Assembly (NCBI GenBank): GCA_958450365.1
Contig: CAUEEP010000893.1
Span: forward strand, 1 to 64,000
Reading direction: 5' to 3'
Source: Mesorhabditis belari
Lineage: Eukaryota > Nematoda > Chromadorea > Rhabditida > Rhabditidae
DNA: 64,000 nt
This document shows, piece by piece, positions 36,101-45,729 of the stretch. The notes below the pieces were generated by a model. That model saw only the letters and a list, made by a program, of their open reading frames with translations. It did no database searches and was not told where the DNA came from. Both the position numbers and the translations under genes were made by a program. Every line of letters begins with the position of its first letter. The first letter of the stretch is position 1.

Positions 36101-39005
36101 CTTCAAGCTGGCTTCAAGGTGGCTTATCCCAAATCGATACTAAGATTGAGCAGTTCCCTAGTAACACCTAGAGAACTCAAGTACAGAATCCCTCTGATTT
36201 CTCAGCTCTGAATAATCCAATCAAGCTCAATTTGGTATCATTCGAAAGTCTGAGGTGTACTCTATACAATGATATAAAAAGTTAAGAACACTATCATTTC
36301 TAGACAAAGTTATGGCCCTTCAAATCTGAGGTCATCACATTTTGCCCTTTCCTTTATCGCTTTTCAATTCCCCTTTAGGTTTATACGATGAATCTTCTAG
36401 TTTATTTGTTTCTTTTTCCATTTCTGCGAAAGTTTTTAGTTTCTTAGTTAGATAAAATACTCACTTGCAAATAATGATAGTCGACGTTCGATGGAATCAA
36501 CTGGGCCAATCGTTTGTGTATCGAGACAAAAACGCGCACCATTTTTGGAGCACTAAAAGGTTTTTTTTCTTTTGGATAAAAATATGTTGAACTCATCTAT
36601 ATTGAAGTTTGAAAGGATTTTATTAGTTTCATAGGGAGTGGGACAAATGCGACCTTTTTTTTGCGCACCCGGACATTTGCGCACCTTTTTTTTTCCGCAC
36701 TTAGCCCATTAGCGCACCTTTTTTTGTGTTTTAAAAAAGCTCTAAAAGCTAATATTAACCAATTTCTATTCCAAAAGTTGTTTTTCTAGGTAATTTGAGG
36801 GCGTAGAATTCAAATTTTGGCATATCAGAGCTTGTGGAACCAATTTGAAAGACAAAACGGCTAGTTACAGAAAATTGTTGATTTTTCTCTTTGTATAACT
36901 CCGTTCGTTCGCTTCCACAAGCTCTGATATGCCAAAATTTCGATTCTACGCCCTAAAATTACCCAGAAAAACAACTTTTGGAATCGAAATTGGTTAATAT
37001 TAGCTTTTAGAGCTTTTTTAAAACGCGAAAAAAAGGTGCGCTAATGGGCTAAGTGCGCAAATGTCCGGGTGCGCAAAAAAAAGGTCGCATTTGTCCCACT
37101 CCCGTTTTATCTGTTCAACTCACACTCCATCATTCACAAGCTGTCTCGTATAAACCCAATCGTAGTCGGCGTCTTTAAATTGAGAAAGAACTCGTGATTC
37201 GAGGCAAGACTGAAAAAAAAAATTGGATTTAGAATTAAATGTAATTTCGATAAACTAAAAAATTAAAGAAAAAAACAAACTAGAAATAGCCTCTTTGGTG
37301 TCTTTTTGTGTCCTCTTTCCATCAAATTGACAGCTTTTGTGTAACTCTTGAAACACTCATTCTCCTGAAACAAAAAAAAAAAACATGTATCAAAAAGTTC
37401 TTAGTTACACATGTGCTTAATTTTATCTTTGAATTGGATTTGCAGAGCTCAATTTAACTACAGTATACCCTATTGGATCACATCTAAAGTGCAGATAGGT
37501 TTTTCGATTTTTTAGAAAGCTTTGATCAAGAAGAACACAGAGTAAACTTGCCATTAGATTAATAAAATTCAGCTAATGACTAGACTAGACAGCTAGACTG
37601 TTGAAAGCGGCTACGGCAAACTTTTGCAACTTTTTTAGAAAACATCAGCCTCCTAACCTCAGCCTCGATCCTAGACCTTGCCGCAATCTCCTCCGGATCT
37701 TCAGTTGTTCCCCATACATGTGCCATCGCTTCCTCTTCTGCCGCTTCATCTTCACTATCTGTTGTTGATTCATCTTCTTCGTTTTCTTCATCTTCCTCAT
37801 CAGATTCTTCATCTTCTAGATCTTCTTCTTCTCTATCTTCACTCTCATCTTCATCCTCATCTTCGTCATCATTGCTTTCGTCGTTTTCTTCGCCTGACCT
37901 GAAAAGTGATATTGGTTCAAGTAAAAGTACAAACAACGGATAAATTTTGGTTGGTTAAGTGAAACTTGTAAAATAATATGCAAAAAAGAACTGAAAGTCT
38001 TGATGAAAGCAAATAAACTTGGGCTGAGGCAAGAACTTTTTCGTACAATGACTGTTATCTTTACTATTGTTAACAAACTGACGATGACAGCTCGATCACT
38101 TCATCTCCATTCCCTGCATCACTTTCCTCCTCTTCTTCCCCCTCTTCTCCCTCCTCTTCTTCCTCATCTTCATCTTCGTCACTTGCACTGCTTGAGTCGT
38201 TTTTCGAACTTTCCTTTTCAGAGATCTTCTTCGTTGATTTTTCTGGACTTCTAAATGTCCCTTGATCGAACTCAAAAGTGATTTGGTTTTAGAGTAAAGT
38301 ACCTAGAAACTAGAACTGAAATGAAAATGAAAAAAGAGGTGAGAGAGCCGATTTCCTCCATTCATTCAATAACAATTCTTTCACTACATCAACTCATAGT
38401 TGGAATCACTCAAAGATCTTCCGATCATGGACTAGGCGACTAGAAAACCTGGTCTTGAGTTTTATTTGGACTATTGGTCAATACCAATCGTTTTATATTG
38501 ATAAAGTCCAGCATTATATGTTTTATATTGGCTGGATAATTCGTAGTTTGACTGTAATTTTTTAAATTTCCTCTGCAAACCTCGGCTCCGCTTCATCCGT
38601 TGTACTTTTTGATTGATTCGAGCCAGGATTCGACTCGGTGTTCAGTCCAGAACTTTCGTCTTCCACAGCTTCATCTTTCTCTTCATTTCTGAATATTATT
38701 TCTAATAAAAATAACAATTACCTTCAATAATAGTGTTTTAAAAGAGGATGGAGATAAAATTAAAGGTTGAGCGATTCAAGGCATAGACAAGGCTCATAAA
38801 AGAACTAAAATCATTTAACTAAACCTTATCCAAGCACTTTAACATGTAATTTAAGATTCACTATATTCAAATTAAGCAAATAACAGTCATAAGCTTATCA
38901 TTTAAAATCAAAATCCACCCACCGAATCCCCGAAGTTGACGGTTGTTCTTGATCGACTTCCATCGCTGAATCTGATCCACTTGAGCTCCCATTTTCTTGA
39001 TCCAT
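21113..39005 (-). CDS. CABIN1: CABIN1/Hir3-like histone chaperone complex subunit, about 50 exons
   Basis: This very large gene encodes a homologue of CABIN1 (yeast Hir3), the TPR scaffold of the HIRA histone H3.3 chaperone complex. The first exons are 39005-38923, 38688-38581, 38250-38083 and 37898-37658; the last exon ends at 21,113. The order of parts is: a strongly acidic Ser/Glu/Asp N-terminus of about 200 residues; TPR-like segments (LWFVVGMKMFEKGDLDMALN; CRDILMVDPKNVKAHFIRRK); ELPSSALSILIKAHELLGTA (about 30,310-30,230); FLFLGKLAAKESIEKNIL with a following FYESACSLELNGSAYPAKIA (26,930-26,690); a LDRFPHMKAHYRM block then DLSRSGSF (25,560-25,300); and a proline/lysine-rich tail ending DIIDID. 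Each of these lines up in order with animal CABIN1 as I know it. The start ATG directly follows TTTTTAG. Introns carry many MITEs. One junction (35,96x to 35,51x) does not keep frame in my model. Confidence 0.87.
23118..23330. mobile_element. pogo/Tigger-like terminal fragment in a CABIN1 intron
   Basis: ACAGTCGAACTTTTCTATAA at 23,122 and ATCGAAGTTCGACTCTATA near 23,310 are inverted, in the style of pogo/Tigger ends. A partly related TACTTTCTCTATAACGAAGT is at 57,375. It has no coding content. Confidence 0.5.
23350..23480 (+). repeat. tRNA-like module with expanded A-box region
   Basis: An A-box-like TGGCTGAATGGTTAGCAAGC is repeated two to three times (AATGGTTAGCAAGC again at 23,409), then a B-box-like TTTCGAATCC and a terminator-like GCTTTTTTT follow. 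It lies between exons of the CABIN1-like gene, in sense opposite to that gene. It is too degenerate for a tRNA gene. Confidence 0.5.
24030..24300. mobile_element. fold-back element in a CABIN1 intron
   Basis: Arms AAAGCTAAGACTTTAAGCTA with TCTAATGATACC, and the inverted GGTATCATTAGATAGCTTAA near 24,230, together with CTTAACGAGATAAC and GTCTCGCTAAG at the centre, make a palindrome of about 270 bp. No transposase is present. Confidence 0.65.
25010..25080 (+). repeat. 11-bp tandem repeat AATAAACTTTC
   Basis: About five consecutive copies of AATAAACTTTC lie in a CABIN1-like intron, flanked by AATAAACAATTC variants. Confidence 0.75.
25800..26265. mobile_element. tandem pair of fold-back elements in a CABIN1 intron
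   Basis: Two consecutive copies (about 25,855-26,040 and 26,075-26,262) each begin CAGCAATCTAACTTTGA and end with the inverted TTAGATTGCC, with an internal inverted TATCTTGGTGTTGGGC and GCCCAACACCAAGAAAT. Each copy is thus a palindrome, and the copies are joined head to tail with an estimated 90% identity. Confidence 0.7.
27179..27180 (-). promoter_or_regulatory. GC-AG splice donor in the CABIN1-like gene
   Basis: The exon ending TTTGAACAG (27,181) is followed by GCGAGT rather than GT. The next exon (after TGAATTAG at about 26,942) continues in frame into a segment that aligns with CABIN1, so a GC-AG intron is the simplest reading. GC donors are a known minor class. Confidence 0.65.
27776..27876. 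mobile_element. hairpin MITE, CCGTATTCTCTCTAATAG family, copy 2
   Basis: A nearly perfect 100-bp hairpin with the same ends as 12,130-12,305. It directly abuts the tail of the SINE at 27,876-28,110. Confidence 0.7.
27876..28110 (-). mobile_element. tRNA-derived SINE, copy 1
   Basis: Read on the minus strand, the head is tRNA-like: GCGCAGTCAGCAGTGTGCTT (A box), then ACACGATCCGGGTTCGATTC (B box). The body ends with TTTAGCTTTATTGGTCAAAA and CTGCTCTTTTATA. The same head occurs at about 29,045-29,130, 29,195-29,250, 32,905-32,985 and 33,025-33,095, and the same tail motifs at about 28,960 and 33,200, so this is a real dispersed family of about 200-250 bp. Confidence 0.7.
28955..29255 (-). mobile_element. 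tRNA-derived SINE, copies 2 and 3 (second is head only)
   Basis: The minus strand contains a head at about 29,130-29,045 (GCGCAATCGGGAGCGCACTT; ACACGATCCTGGTTCGACTC) with tail motif GTTTTAGCTTTATTGGTC near 28,970, preceded by another head at 29,255-29,195 (CACACAACCCGAGTTCGATT). They lie in one intron of the CABIN1-like gene. Confidence 0.65.
29256..29350 (+). repeat. Ser/Leu-type tRNA-like module
   Basis: GCATGGCCGAGTGGTTAACG is a textbook class-II A box, and CGCTGGTTCGACTCC a B box, with TTCTTTTGCTTTTT as terminator. The T stem (GCTGG against CCCCT) and the acceptor stem do not pair, so I call a tRNA-derived repeat, not a tRNA gene. Confidence 0.6.
30978..31501. mobile_element. mariner-type MITE, GGGTTGGGGAGAATGAG family, copy 1
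   Basis: Ends TATTGGGTTGGGGAGAATGA and TCATTCTCCCCAACCCAATA are inverted on TA and flank 520 bp of non-coding DNA in a CABIN1-like intron. A full copy lies at 42,191-42,715 and a left-end fragment at 41,826-41,920. Confidence 0.82.
32045..32140 (+). repeat. tRNA-like module
   Basis: CAGCTGTGGTACAGCGCTCG looks like an A box, followed by AATTCGATCCCAGCTGG as a B box and CTTTTGCTTTTTTT as terminator. It is opposite in sense to the CABIN1-like gene in which it lies. Confidence 0.55.
32820..33225 (+). mobile_element. tRNA-derived SINE, tandem heads, copy 4
   Basis: Two heads in a row (TTGGCGCAGTCAGGAGTGCG with ACACGATCCGGGTTCGACCC at 32,910-32,975; ACGCACAGTCATTCAGGAGC with ACACGATCCGGGTTATACAC at 33,033-33,095), each preceded by a GTGGGTTTTTCT block, are followed by one tail (CAAACAGACGCTGCTCTTTT at 33,198). 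It looks like a SINE inserted into or recombined with another. Confidence 0.65.
34440..34535 (+). repeat. tRNA-like module with Pol III terminator
   Basis: GCGTGGTGCAGTGGATAGAG (A box) and AAGGGTTCGAATCCG (B box) are followed by CTTCTCTTTTTT. The T stem (AAGGG/CCGCT) fails to pair. It lies in an intron of the CABIN1-like gene, antisense to it. Confidence 0.6.
35551..35792. mobile_element. hairpin MITE, CCGTATTCTCTCTAATAG family, copy 3 (diverged)
   Basis: It begins GCGTATTCTCTCTAATAG and ends CACTACTATTAGAGAAAATAC, with a TCTCGAGATTCTCGAAATTC stretch inside. It adjoins the acceptor of the CABIN1-like exon whose frame I could not join to the preceding exon. Confidence 0.55.
36625..37105. mobile_element. 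480-bp fold-back element in a CABIN1 intron
   Basis: The arm GGGAGTGGGACAAATGCGAC, GCGCACCCGGACATTTGCGC, TTAGCCCATTAGCGCACC and ACAAGCTCTGATATGCC is repeated in inverted order on the right, around a loop at about 36,835-36,910. Arms are about 200 bp with few mismatches, implying a fairly recent element. Confidence 0.8.
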
Positions 39006-39501
39006 CTAAAAATTATGCAATTTTAAATCAAACCAATAGAAAAGTTTCCAAAATATTGTAGGCTACATTTTTTTGAAGCAAAACTCTGTGCTCAAATCAG
39101 CAAAAAGCGCAGAGAAAAATCGTCAGAAAGGAGTGAAACGGAGCTGTTCGGATTCGGGGAAAAATAGGGACAAAAACGAGAAATTTGCGAACTCGGAAAT
39201 GAAGAAAGTATAAAAATAAATGAAAAATCTCAAATGTTTCATCTTTTTTCATACAAAGCATAGAAATGATACACGCAGAAGCAATTACACTCGATTTTGC
39301 CCAGCTATTTGTACTTGTAATTGGATCTGTATCTGCGCCACTCGACAATTATACTTCTAGTGTTTGATTGTTAGATTTGCTTGGGTTAGATTGTTTTTTT
39401 TCTGCTCCAAAAAGCTACCGTACTTCATGAATGTCTTAGAAAGGACTTTAATCAGTTTAATAGATGGCTTCACATTAAATTTCATTCAGCAAGCCTGTAA
39501 T
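39006..39501. other. 5' flank of the CABIN1-like gene
   Basis: This stretch would hold the promoter of the CABIN1-like gene (minus strand). I see no clear motif. A minus frame at 39,097-39,348 is hydrophobic and unrecognised. Confidence 0.5.
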
Positions 39502-40018
39502 TATTGGGTTGGTGAATTGAAAACTGCGGGACTTTGAACTAAAATTTATTGAACATAAAACCATGAAGTCATTCCAAATAATTTCCATTATTATTGACGA
39601 CTTCTGCCCATTTTACAGGCAATTTGCGGATTTCTCTTTCGGTAGGATTTTGGTTTGTGTGTGAGACAAGTGTGAAACTCAAAAATCGAGGACTGGAGAT
39701 GTCCCAGTTTGAGCACTTTCTTCAAAAGAAACCCATTTTGGTGCCAATGGAAAAGTTGTAGAGAATCAAAAATTAGGCTTATAGCCAAATTTCCAAAAAG
39801 ATACACTCAGTAGTTTCGCTTAAAATGTAAGTTTTGTGAAAATTCGTAAATTTGGCATTTCTTGAAAACCAGTTTTTGAATCGTTCTGAAAATCTGGATA
39901 TAAGCTTGATTTTTGATTCTCTACCACTTTTCCATTGACACCAAAATGGGTTTCTTTTGAAAAGTGCTCAAACTGTCACATATGACAATAGCCCACAGTT
40001 TTCAATTTACCAACCCAA
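39502..40018. mobile_element. mariner-type MITE, GGGTTGGTGAATTG family, copy 2
   Basis: A full-length relative of 8,930-9,461 with the same ends and internal blocks (for example TTGGAAATTTGGCTATAAGC on the reverse strand) and a few deletions. Confidence 0.8.
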
Positions 40019-40184
40019 GAGATTGAGATTAGCCTTGATTTGCGGAGAAGTCAATGTTCAATTTCGGAGGATTCGGAGCCGGCCACAATAGTTTGAGGGA
40101 AGGGACTTACGTAAAAGCCCTGCGCCAGACGACGAGCGATTACGCGGCCGCACAAAGAACACACATAACAAGCAGATTTTCATG
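40019..40184 (-). promoter_or_regulatory. SL/snRNA-type upstream element without an SL gene, copy 1
   Basis: On the minus strand at about 40,142-40,116 the sequence AATCGCTCGTCGTCTGGCGC closely matches the element upstream of the SL1 RNA genes. The expected start, about 36 bases on, would lie near 40,082, but no SL sequence follows and a MITE occupies the DNA 60 bases further. It may be the remnant of an SL or snRNA gene, or belong to a short RNA I do not recognise. Confidence 0.45.
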
Positions 40185-40367
40185 ATTTTCACAAAAATTG
40201 CATTTTAAGCGAAACTACTAAGTGTATCTTTTTGGAAATTTGGATATAAGCTTGATTTTTGATTCTCTACAACTTTTCCATTGACACCAAAATGGGTTTC
40301 TTTTGAAGAAAGTGCTCAAACTGTCAAATATGACAATAGCCCGCAGTTTTCAATTCACAAACCCAAT
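40185..40367. mobile_element. right half of a GGGTTGGTGAATTG-family MITE
   Basis: It matches the right part of 9,461 and 40,018 and ends CAATTCACAAACCCAATA; the left half is missing. Confidence 0.7.
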
Positions 40368-40769
40368 AAAACAAAAATGTTAGTAACGCTTTATAGTAAC
40401 GACAATCGGTACTTTCCTAAAGCCGTCAAAAAGAAAAAGACCTCACTTTGGTAGCTTTTCAATGTTCTTTTGTTTAAAGACCCAAATTAGAACCGATTCT
40501 CATTAAAACCAAGATCTGCCTAAAGCTTTGAGTTTGAAACAAACAAAGAAGCAACATAAACTTTTTTTCCTCCATTTTTCTGCTGAAATCTTCAATTTTA
40601 TTTAAAGCAAATTAAATCCGAGTTCCGATTGGTTGGCTCATAAAATGAATACCTCCAATCGATTCCTCGACCCCGAAAACCCCCTCCAGCTACAAATTTA
40701 CAGCTAAATATCTTTTTCTATCATCAACAAAGCAATAGAAAAATCTCTTAGGTTGTGTGCGCTTTGTGT

Positions 40770-40930
40770 GTGCGCATAATCGCTCGCCATCTGGCAGACC
40801 CGTTTGGTATAAGGGGCTTTCCTTCTGCTTCCAAAAACCAAGGTTTTTAGGCTATCCTCTTTAGCGGGAGTGCCCAACCCCCATATTTTTCAGTTCTACA
40901 AAACTTTTCACTGTAACTTTCAACAATCAA
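40770..40930 (+). promoter_or_regulatory. SL/snRNA-type upstream element, copy 2, with possible RNA start
   Basis: AATCGCTCGCCATCTGGCAG at 40,778 is the SL1-type upstream element on the plus strand. At the SL1 spacing, transcription would start near 40,837 (AACCAAGGTTTTTAGGC). About 50 bases on is CATATTTTTCAG, a loose Sm-like site after a GGGAGTGCCCAACCCCC hairpin. This could be an unrecognised Sm-class RNA gene; I cannot match it to U1-U6 or SL2. Confidence 0.4.
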
Positions 40931-41454
40931 AATTTGTAAATATTTGAGTAAATTGGATTTAACTGAAAAGATTCACTGAACCGAATTAAGCCGTTGTTGA
41001 AGCTGAAGCCGCTTTTGGGCTGTCTGCTCCCTGGGACGAGAGTTTTCAAGAACTCCTAGTAAGCTGAAAATTCGTACCTAGGGGTTTTCTGGGATGGGAA
41101 ATCCGAATCCACTGTTTATTTTTTGTCTACACCATCTCACAACCCGTAATTAGGTACTTGATTGGTTAAACTCGTTAGATTAGGCGAAAAATTTGTATCT
41201 GGGGGTTTTTTGATGCTAGAAATTCAATCTTAAGTCAATTTTAAGCTATTATAACCCTGGGATATGGAATTTGTAGTGTCCTGTACTTGAACGAGCAGAA
41301 CATTCGAACGCTCTCTCAAAGAAATCCCTTCTTTTTCCCATATTTTTTCGTCATATGTTTAATATTTACATATTTTTTTGATCAAAAGAGACAGTCTTTT
41401 CTTTTCACTTTTGTTTATATTAGTAGCAAAGAAAGAGGCATTCTTTTGCTGTTA

Positions 41455-41800
41455 GTGTTCGCTGCTCGTGGACCGGGTTCGAACATTCCTATTGCTTACT
41501 TGCTTACTTGACAAAGCATATCACTTTACAATGGTGAAGTTGGAAATGATTGCAATTCGGACTAATCTTTTGAACCTCCAAAATTGATTTTTCTTGAGCT
41601 TGTCTTTTCCGGAAGTTAGATTGACACTAGGCCTGGCTCTGTCTTTGCTGGTTTAACTAACAGGACCTGGATTCACCAATCTAGCATCTAGCAATCTAGC
41701 TGCTCGTGGACCGGTTTGGAACATTCCTATTGCTTACTTGACAAGGCATATCACTTTACAATGGTAAAGTTGGAAATGATTGCAATTCGGACTACAAGAG
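41455..41800 (+). repeat. direct repeat, about 100 bp, two copies
   Basis: Copies at about 41,460-41,565 and 41,697-41,795 share GCTCGTGGACCGG, GAACATTCCTATTGCTTACT, ACTTGACAA and GCATATCACTTTACAATGG. The first copy contains GGGTTCGAAC, a B-box-like motif that the second has lost (GGTTTGGAAC). Confidence 0.65.
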
Positions 41801-41825
41801 CTCAAGTTAAATCTAACTAATTAAC

Positions 41826-41920
41826 TATTGGGTTGGGGAGAATGAGTCGGCGCCGAACTTTAAAGGGACTTTTTGCACACATAAAGTCTTCTTTAAACAT
41901 ACGTTTGGTTTCATTGATGA
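41826..41920 (+). mobile_element. left-end fragment of a GGGTTGGGGAGAATGAG MITE
   Basis: The first 95 bp match 30,978 and 42,191, then break off at TTTGGTTTCAT and continue as the inverted RING-gene duplicate. Confidence 0.75.
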
Positions 41921-42190
41921 TCAAGCCTTGATGCTTGATTAGCTTTGATTAGCTTTGATTAGCTTTGATTAGATTAGATTAGTTTTCTTTTAGAATAGAT
42001 GCTTTTTAGAAGACGCAGCCTTTCACTCGATATACGGTAATTAAAGGTATTGAATGAAAGATCTCGATACCCTTCCCAACTCACATAGTGCCCATCCCCT
42101 TATTGGAGCAATCCTCGCAAACCGAGTGCCCACAATTCATCGTCATCGGTCGTTTGTAGGCATGATCGACTGAAGAATTGCTTTTTCTTT
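41921..42190 (-). pseudogene. inverted duplicate of RING-gene exon 2 and adjoining intron
   Basis: This 270-bp segment is the near-identical reverse complement of about 49,275-49,520. It contains the whole of RING-gene exon 2 (CGHSVCEDCSN and flanks), its TAG acceptor and GTGAGT donor, and the AGCTTTGATT repeat downstream. It sits exactly between a MITE end (41,826-41,920) and a full MITE (42,191-42,715). No other exon of the gene is copied, so it is an exon fragment, not a gene. Confidence 0.85.
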
Positions 42191-42715
42191 TATTGGGTTG
42201 GGGAGAATGAGTCGGCGCCAAAACTTTAAAGGGACTTTTTGCACACATAAAACCTTCTTTAAACATACATTTGGTTTCATCAAAAGGATCCACTATTTCT
42301 CTACAAAATCACTTTTGAGAGATTCCACAAAGCTTTTCTTTCGTGGAGTTTATGAACTTCGAAACGCAGCTGGTTAAAATGGCAAAGAGTCCGACTCATC
42401 ATTTGAACAGTTTCTTTCACATAAACCTTCTTTGGTGTTTATATAAAAAAGATAGAGCACATTCAATTACTTAAGTTGCCAAATTTGCAGGAAGATCCCA
42501 CCAATGGTTTTTTCTAGATCACAGTTTGTAGTTTTTGTGAAAAAATGGCTTTTTCTTGAGCGGAGGCGCTGTTTGAATTTTCTTTTAAATGTGATTTTGT
42601 AGAGAATTAGTTAACCATTCTACTCATATCAAACGCATATTATTTGACGAAGTCGAATAGAAGTTTTAGACATTTTTTTCATTTTCGGCGCCGACTCATT
42701 CTCCCCAACCCAATA
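42191..42715. mobile_element. mariner-type MITE, GGGTTGGGGAGAATGAG family, copy 2 (full)
   Basis: It is nearly identical to 30,978-31,501 over its length, including the ends and TCCACTATTTCTCTACAAAA. High similarity indicates recent activity. Confidence 0.82.
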
Positions 42716-45330
42716 TTTGAATTTCATTTTCAAGCTGTACAATCTACTGAAAGATTTCTTCAAAAAAAAAACACTTTTCTGAAATGCTCATCGAATCGGC
42801 CAATGAATCAGCATTCGATTTTTCACGTTCAGAATTTCTTTTTTGATTTCATTTCCTTCAAAATGTTTATCTTTTTTCTATAATTCTCTTATAGCGACTG
42901 AGCCATTTTCCCTTTGTCTCAGTCACTTTTCCGAAATTTTTGCAATCAATTCTTGCCTTCAATTTCTCTATATGTCTATATTTCTGTTTAGACTTAGCAA
43001 TAGTTTTAACAATTGTTGCTTTGGTAAATCATGTTTTTGACACGAAAAACAAGGAGAAAAGCAAAAAGGACACCAAAATCCCGTAACTTTTATCAGATTT
43101 TGCCATTTTTAAAGTAAAAATCTACTAAGTTTAGTTTAGATTTCCCCAAATTGTGCTTCATCTTACAACATTATCTCTTTTAGCTTTATCGAAGTGTTAT
43201 ATAGTTTACAGACTTCGTCTGAAGGGCCTTTGAAATTAATAGACTATAAGATTACAAGATCACCCAGGATTTGACTTCAAAGTCATAGTCACAGTAAGTA
43301 TTCTGACATCCCACAGCACTTTCTGTGAGTCCAACTTTGAAGCTCGATTTCTCGATGATTCCTGAAACTTTCACCCCATCCAAATGATACATTAACAAGC
43401 CAGAATTTCATGGAGAATCGAATGGTACCATTTGCAAGGCGATCCGAGGCCTAGAAGTTGAACAGGGAAAAAAATTGCAAGAATCTCTTTACATTTCTTC
43501 TTTTTCCTTCTGTCAAAATGTTATATAGTTTAGTAAGTGTTAACTTTCAGAAATAAAGAATCGATTTAATAATAATAATAATAATACTTTATTCAAACGA
43601 TAAAGTGAAAGAAATCATAGAGAAATGCACAGTGATACTTAATCATACAATATATACTGAAATCAATAAGCCAATTACTTACGGCAAAGAGCCACTAGAT
43701 CTAAAGCATCGATACGTTTCTTGAATATGAAAAGCGACGATTGAAAGAAAATTTCTGTACTTTGGAACTAAATCGGATAAAAATCGAAATCGGATATAAC
43801 ATAAATTTCTCTAAAAATTCTAAAACCTATTAAACCAATGTACTCACTCAAAAACACAAACTTTGAAATTGTTCTTTTGATATTTGTGTCATTTCAAACC
43901 TGACTAGACAACTAATAACGGCTATTTCTTTGCTTTTGAGTAAATTGAAATCAAATTACATTCAAAACTTCAGATAAATCCATCAAAATGTTCGCTCAAA
44001 CATCGCTTTTTTTTAAAAGATACTTTATTCAACAAGAATAAGTGGATACAACACAACGGAGGACACAATTTTTACCCCTACAATGTAGTTAAGAAAAAAC
44101 CCAACTTAATGGGAAAAAGAACACACACTTGATTTCGCCAGCGGGATCGAACCCTGGATCTTCCGATTAGGAGAGAAGATTCCTAACCAGTCGGCCAACT
44201 GGTCACTTCATTTTTGACTTTTGTCTCATTTCCATTTTTATGAGTCACTTTTGTCTCATTTCCCAACGATTTCCCATCTATTTGCCCATTAAAATGCCTG
44301 AAATCAGATTTACGAGCGTGAACATAAAAACTCATAAAAATGCTCATAAAAACAACTCGAATGTTGAAGGTTTAAAATTTTTCTAAAAAACTCCAATGAA
44401 ACTCTGATCTCTCTTCGCAATCATGTCTCTTATCAACTGTTTTTTCCTGTCAAAAGATGGCTTAAAAATGAAGTGTCAGGACAAACCATTCCACTCCTTT
44501 TTTTCCATGAAAGCTTTTATCAGAAAATTTTTGTGAAAAACAGCTCAAATATTAGTCATCTCAAAACGTTTAAGACAAACAACTTTTCACCAAATATAGA
44601 AAATCGAAAATAAACTTTGGAAGTTTTAGATTTGATTCAACATAAACATTTTCCATAAACATTTTTCCATTTTCCATAAACAGCATAAACATTTTGATAA
44701 AGTTTTGATTTTGCTTTGCTTTGAAATTTCAAGAACTGTTCAATCTTCACTATTTTCTTTCATTAACGAGACAAAATTGATAAACTCTTGTCAAGTTTCA
44801 TCTCCGTTTTCTTTTTAAACTTGACACAACTCCAGTAAAAAGGATATCCTAAACTATAAGTTGTTCAAAACTAAGCTATAAGTTGTTCAACACTTATAGC
44901 TTAGTTTAGTTGGGGAACAACTTATAGTTCCAAACTATAAGTTGTTCCCCAACTAGACCAACCAAGGCCAGGGTTGTATAGAAGCAAGATTCAACGCTGG
45001 CTTTACTTGGTTTACTTGGTTCTATTGCAAGCCACGAAAATTATCTAATCCCACCAGAATTCAGGGGTGAGTTGAGTTTAAATTTTCTGACTAGGGAACT
45101 GTTTCATCTAACTACCAATTTTTGAAACTGGACCTAGCTACGCCGCCGTAGAAGTCTAAACACGTATTTTTATTTTCCCATAGGCCCTGGTTTTCGAGAA
45201 GAACGTGTTCAAAGTTTCGACAATTTTGGGTCGGTCGTTCGATTCGTCTGTCGGCAAACCACCAGCTCACCGGTAAGAGAGCTCCTTCTGCCGAAAGTCC
45301 TTCGCTGCGAAAAGTCCTTCGCTGCCCAAA
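42716..45330. other. gene-free stretch, AT-rich
   Basis: I see no convincing exon here. Contents: a (TAA)n run at 43,568-43,590; a tRNA-like module at 44,130-44,215 on the minus strand (GTTGGCCGACTGGTTAGGAA; GGTTCGATCCCGC); and a small inverted repeat of AACTATAAGTTGTTC at 44,853-44,950. Confidence 0.6.
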
Positions 45331-45334
45331 GGCA

Positions 45335-45450
45335 ATAAAAACAGCAAAGGTTAGGAGGATAGTGTGCTAGACTGCGAAACCTATGCCATTTCCATCTTTC
45401 GAGTTCGATTCCTCTAGCTGCCAAATTTTCTCCTTTTTTTGGAAAACTTC
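45335..45450 (+). repeat. tRNA-like module with terminator
   Basis: GGTTAGGAGGATAGTGTGCT could be an A-box region and GAGTTCGATTCCTCTAG a B box; TTTTCTCCTTTTTTT follows. It is degenerate. Confidence 0.45.
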
Positions 45451-45729
45451 CAAAAAACACTTCTTTATGATTATAGTGCTTTTAAAGCAGCAATCAGCTT
45501 CTGAGAAATCTACGTTTTGTAGCTAAATTGGTTTCGAAAATTGGTGGTAGATTGAAACAGTTTTACACCAGAACACCAGAATGAAACATCAGAATCCAAG
45601 GCTGAACCTGGCTTCTGGCTTTCGCCTTGTTAGGTCTAACTTGCAAGTTCGAGACTGGGGCCAGGCTGCCACAGGACAGCAACCCAAATCACTAAAAATC
45701 TATTGAATCTGTTGAATCAAGCCAATTCA

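Noticed and set aside
37678..37902. Leu/His/Pro-rich plus-strand frame
   Set aside because: It is the complement of the acidic exon of the CABIN1-like gene, an expected shadow of a GAA/GAT-rich sequence.
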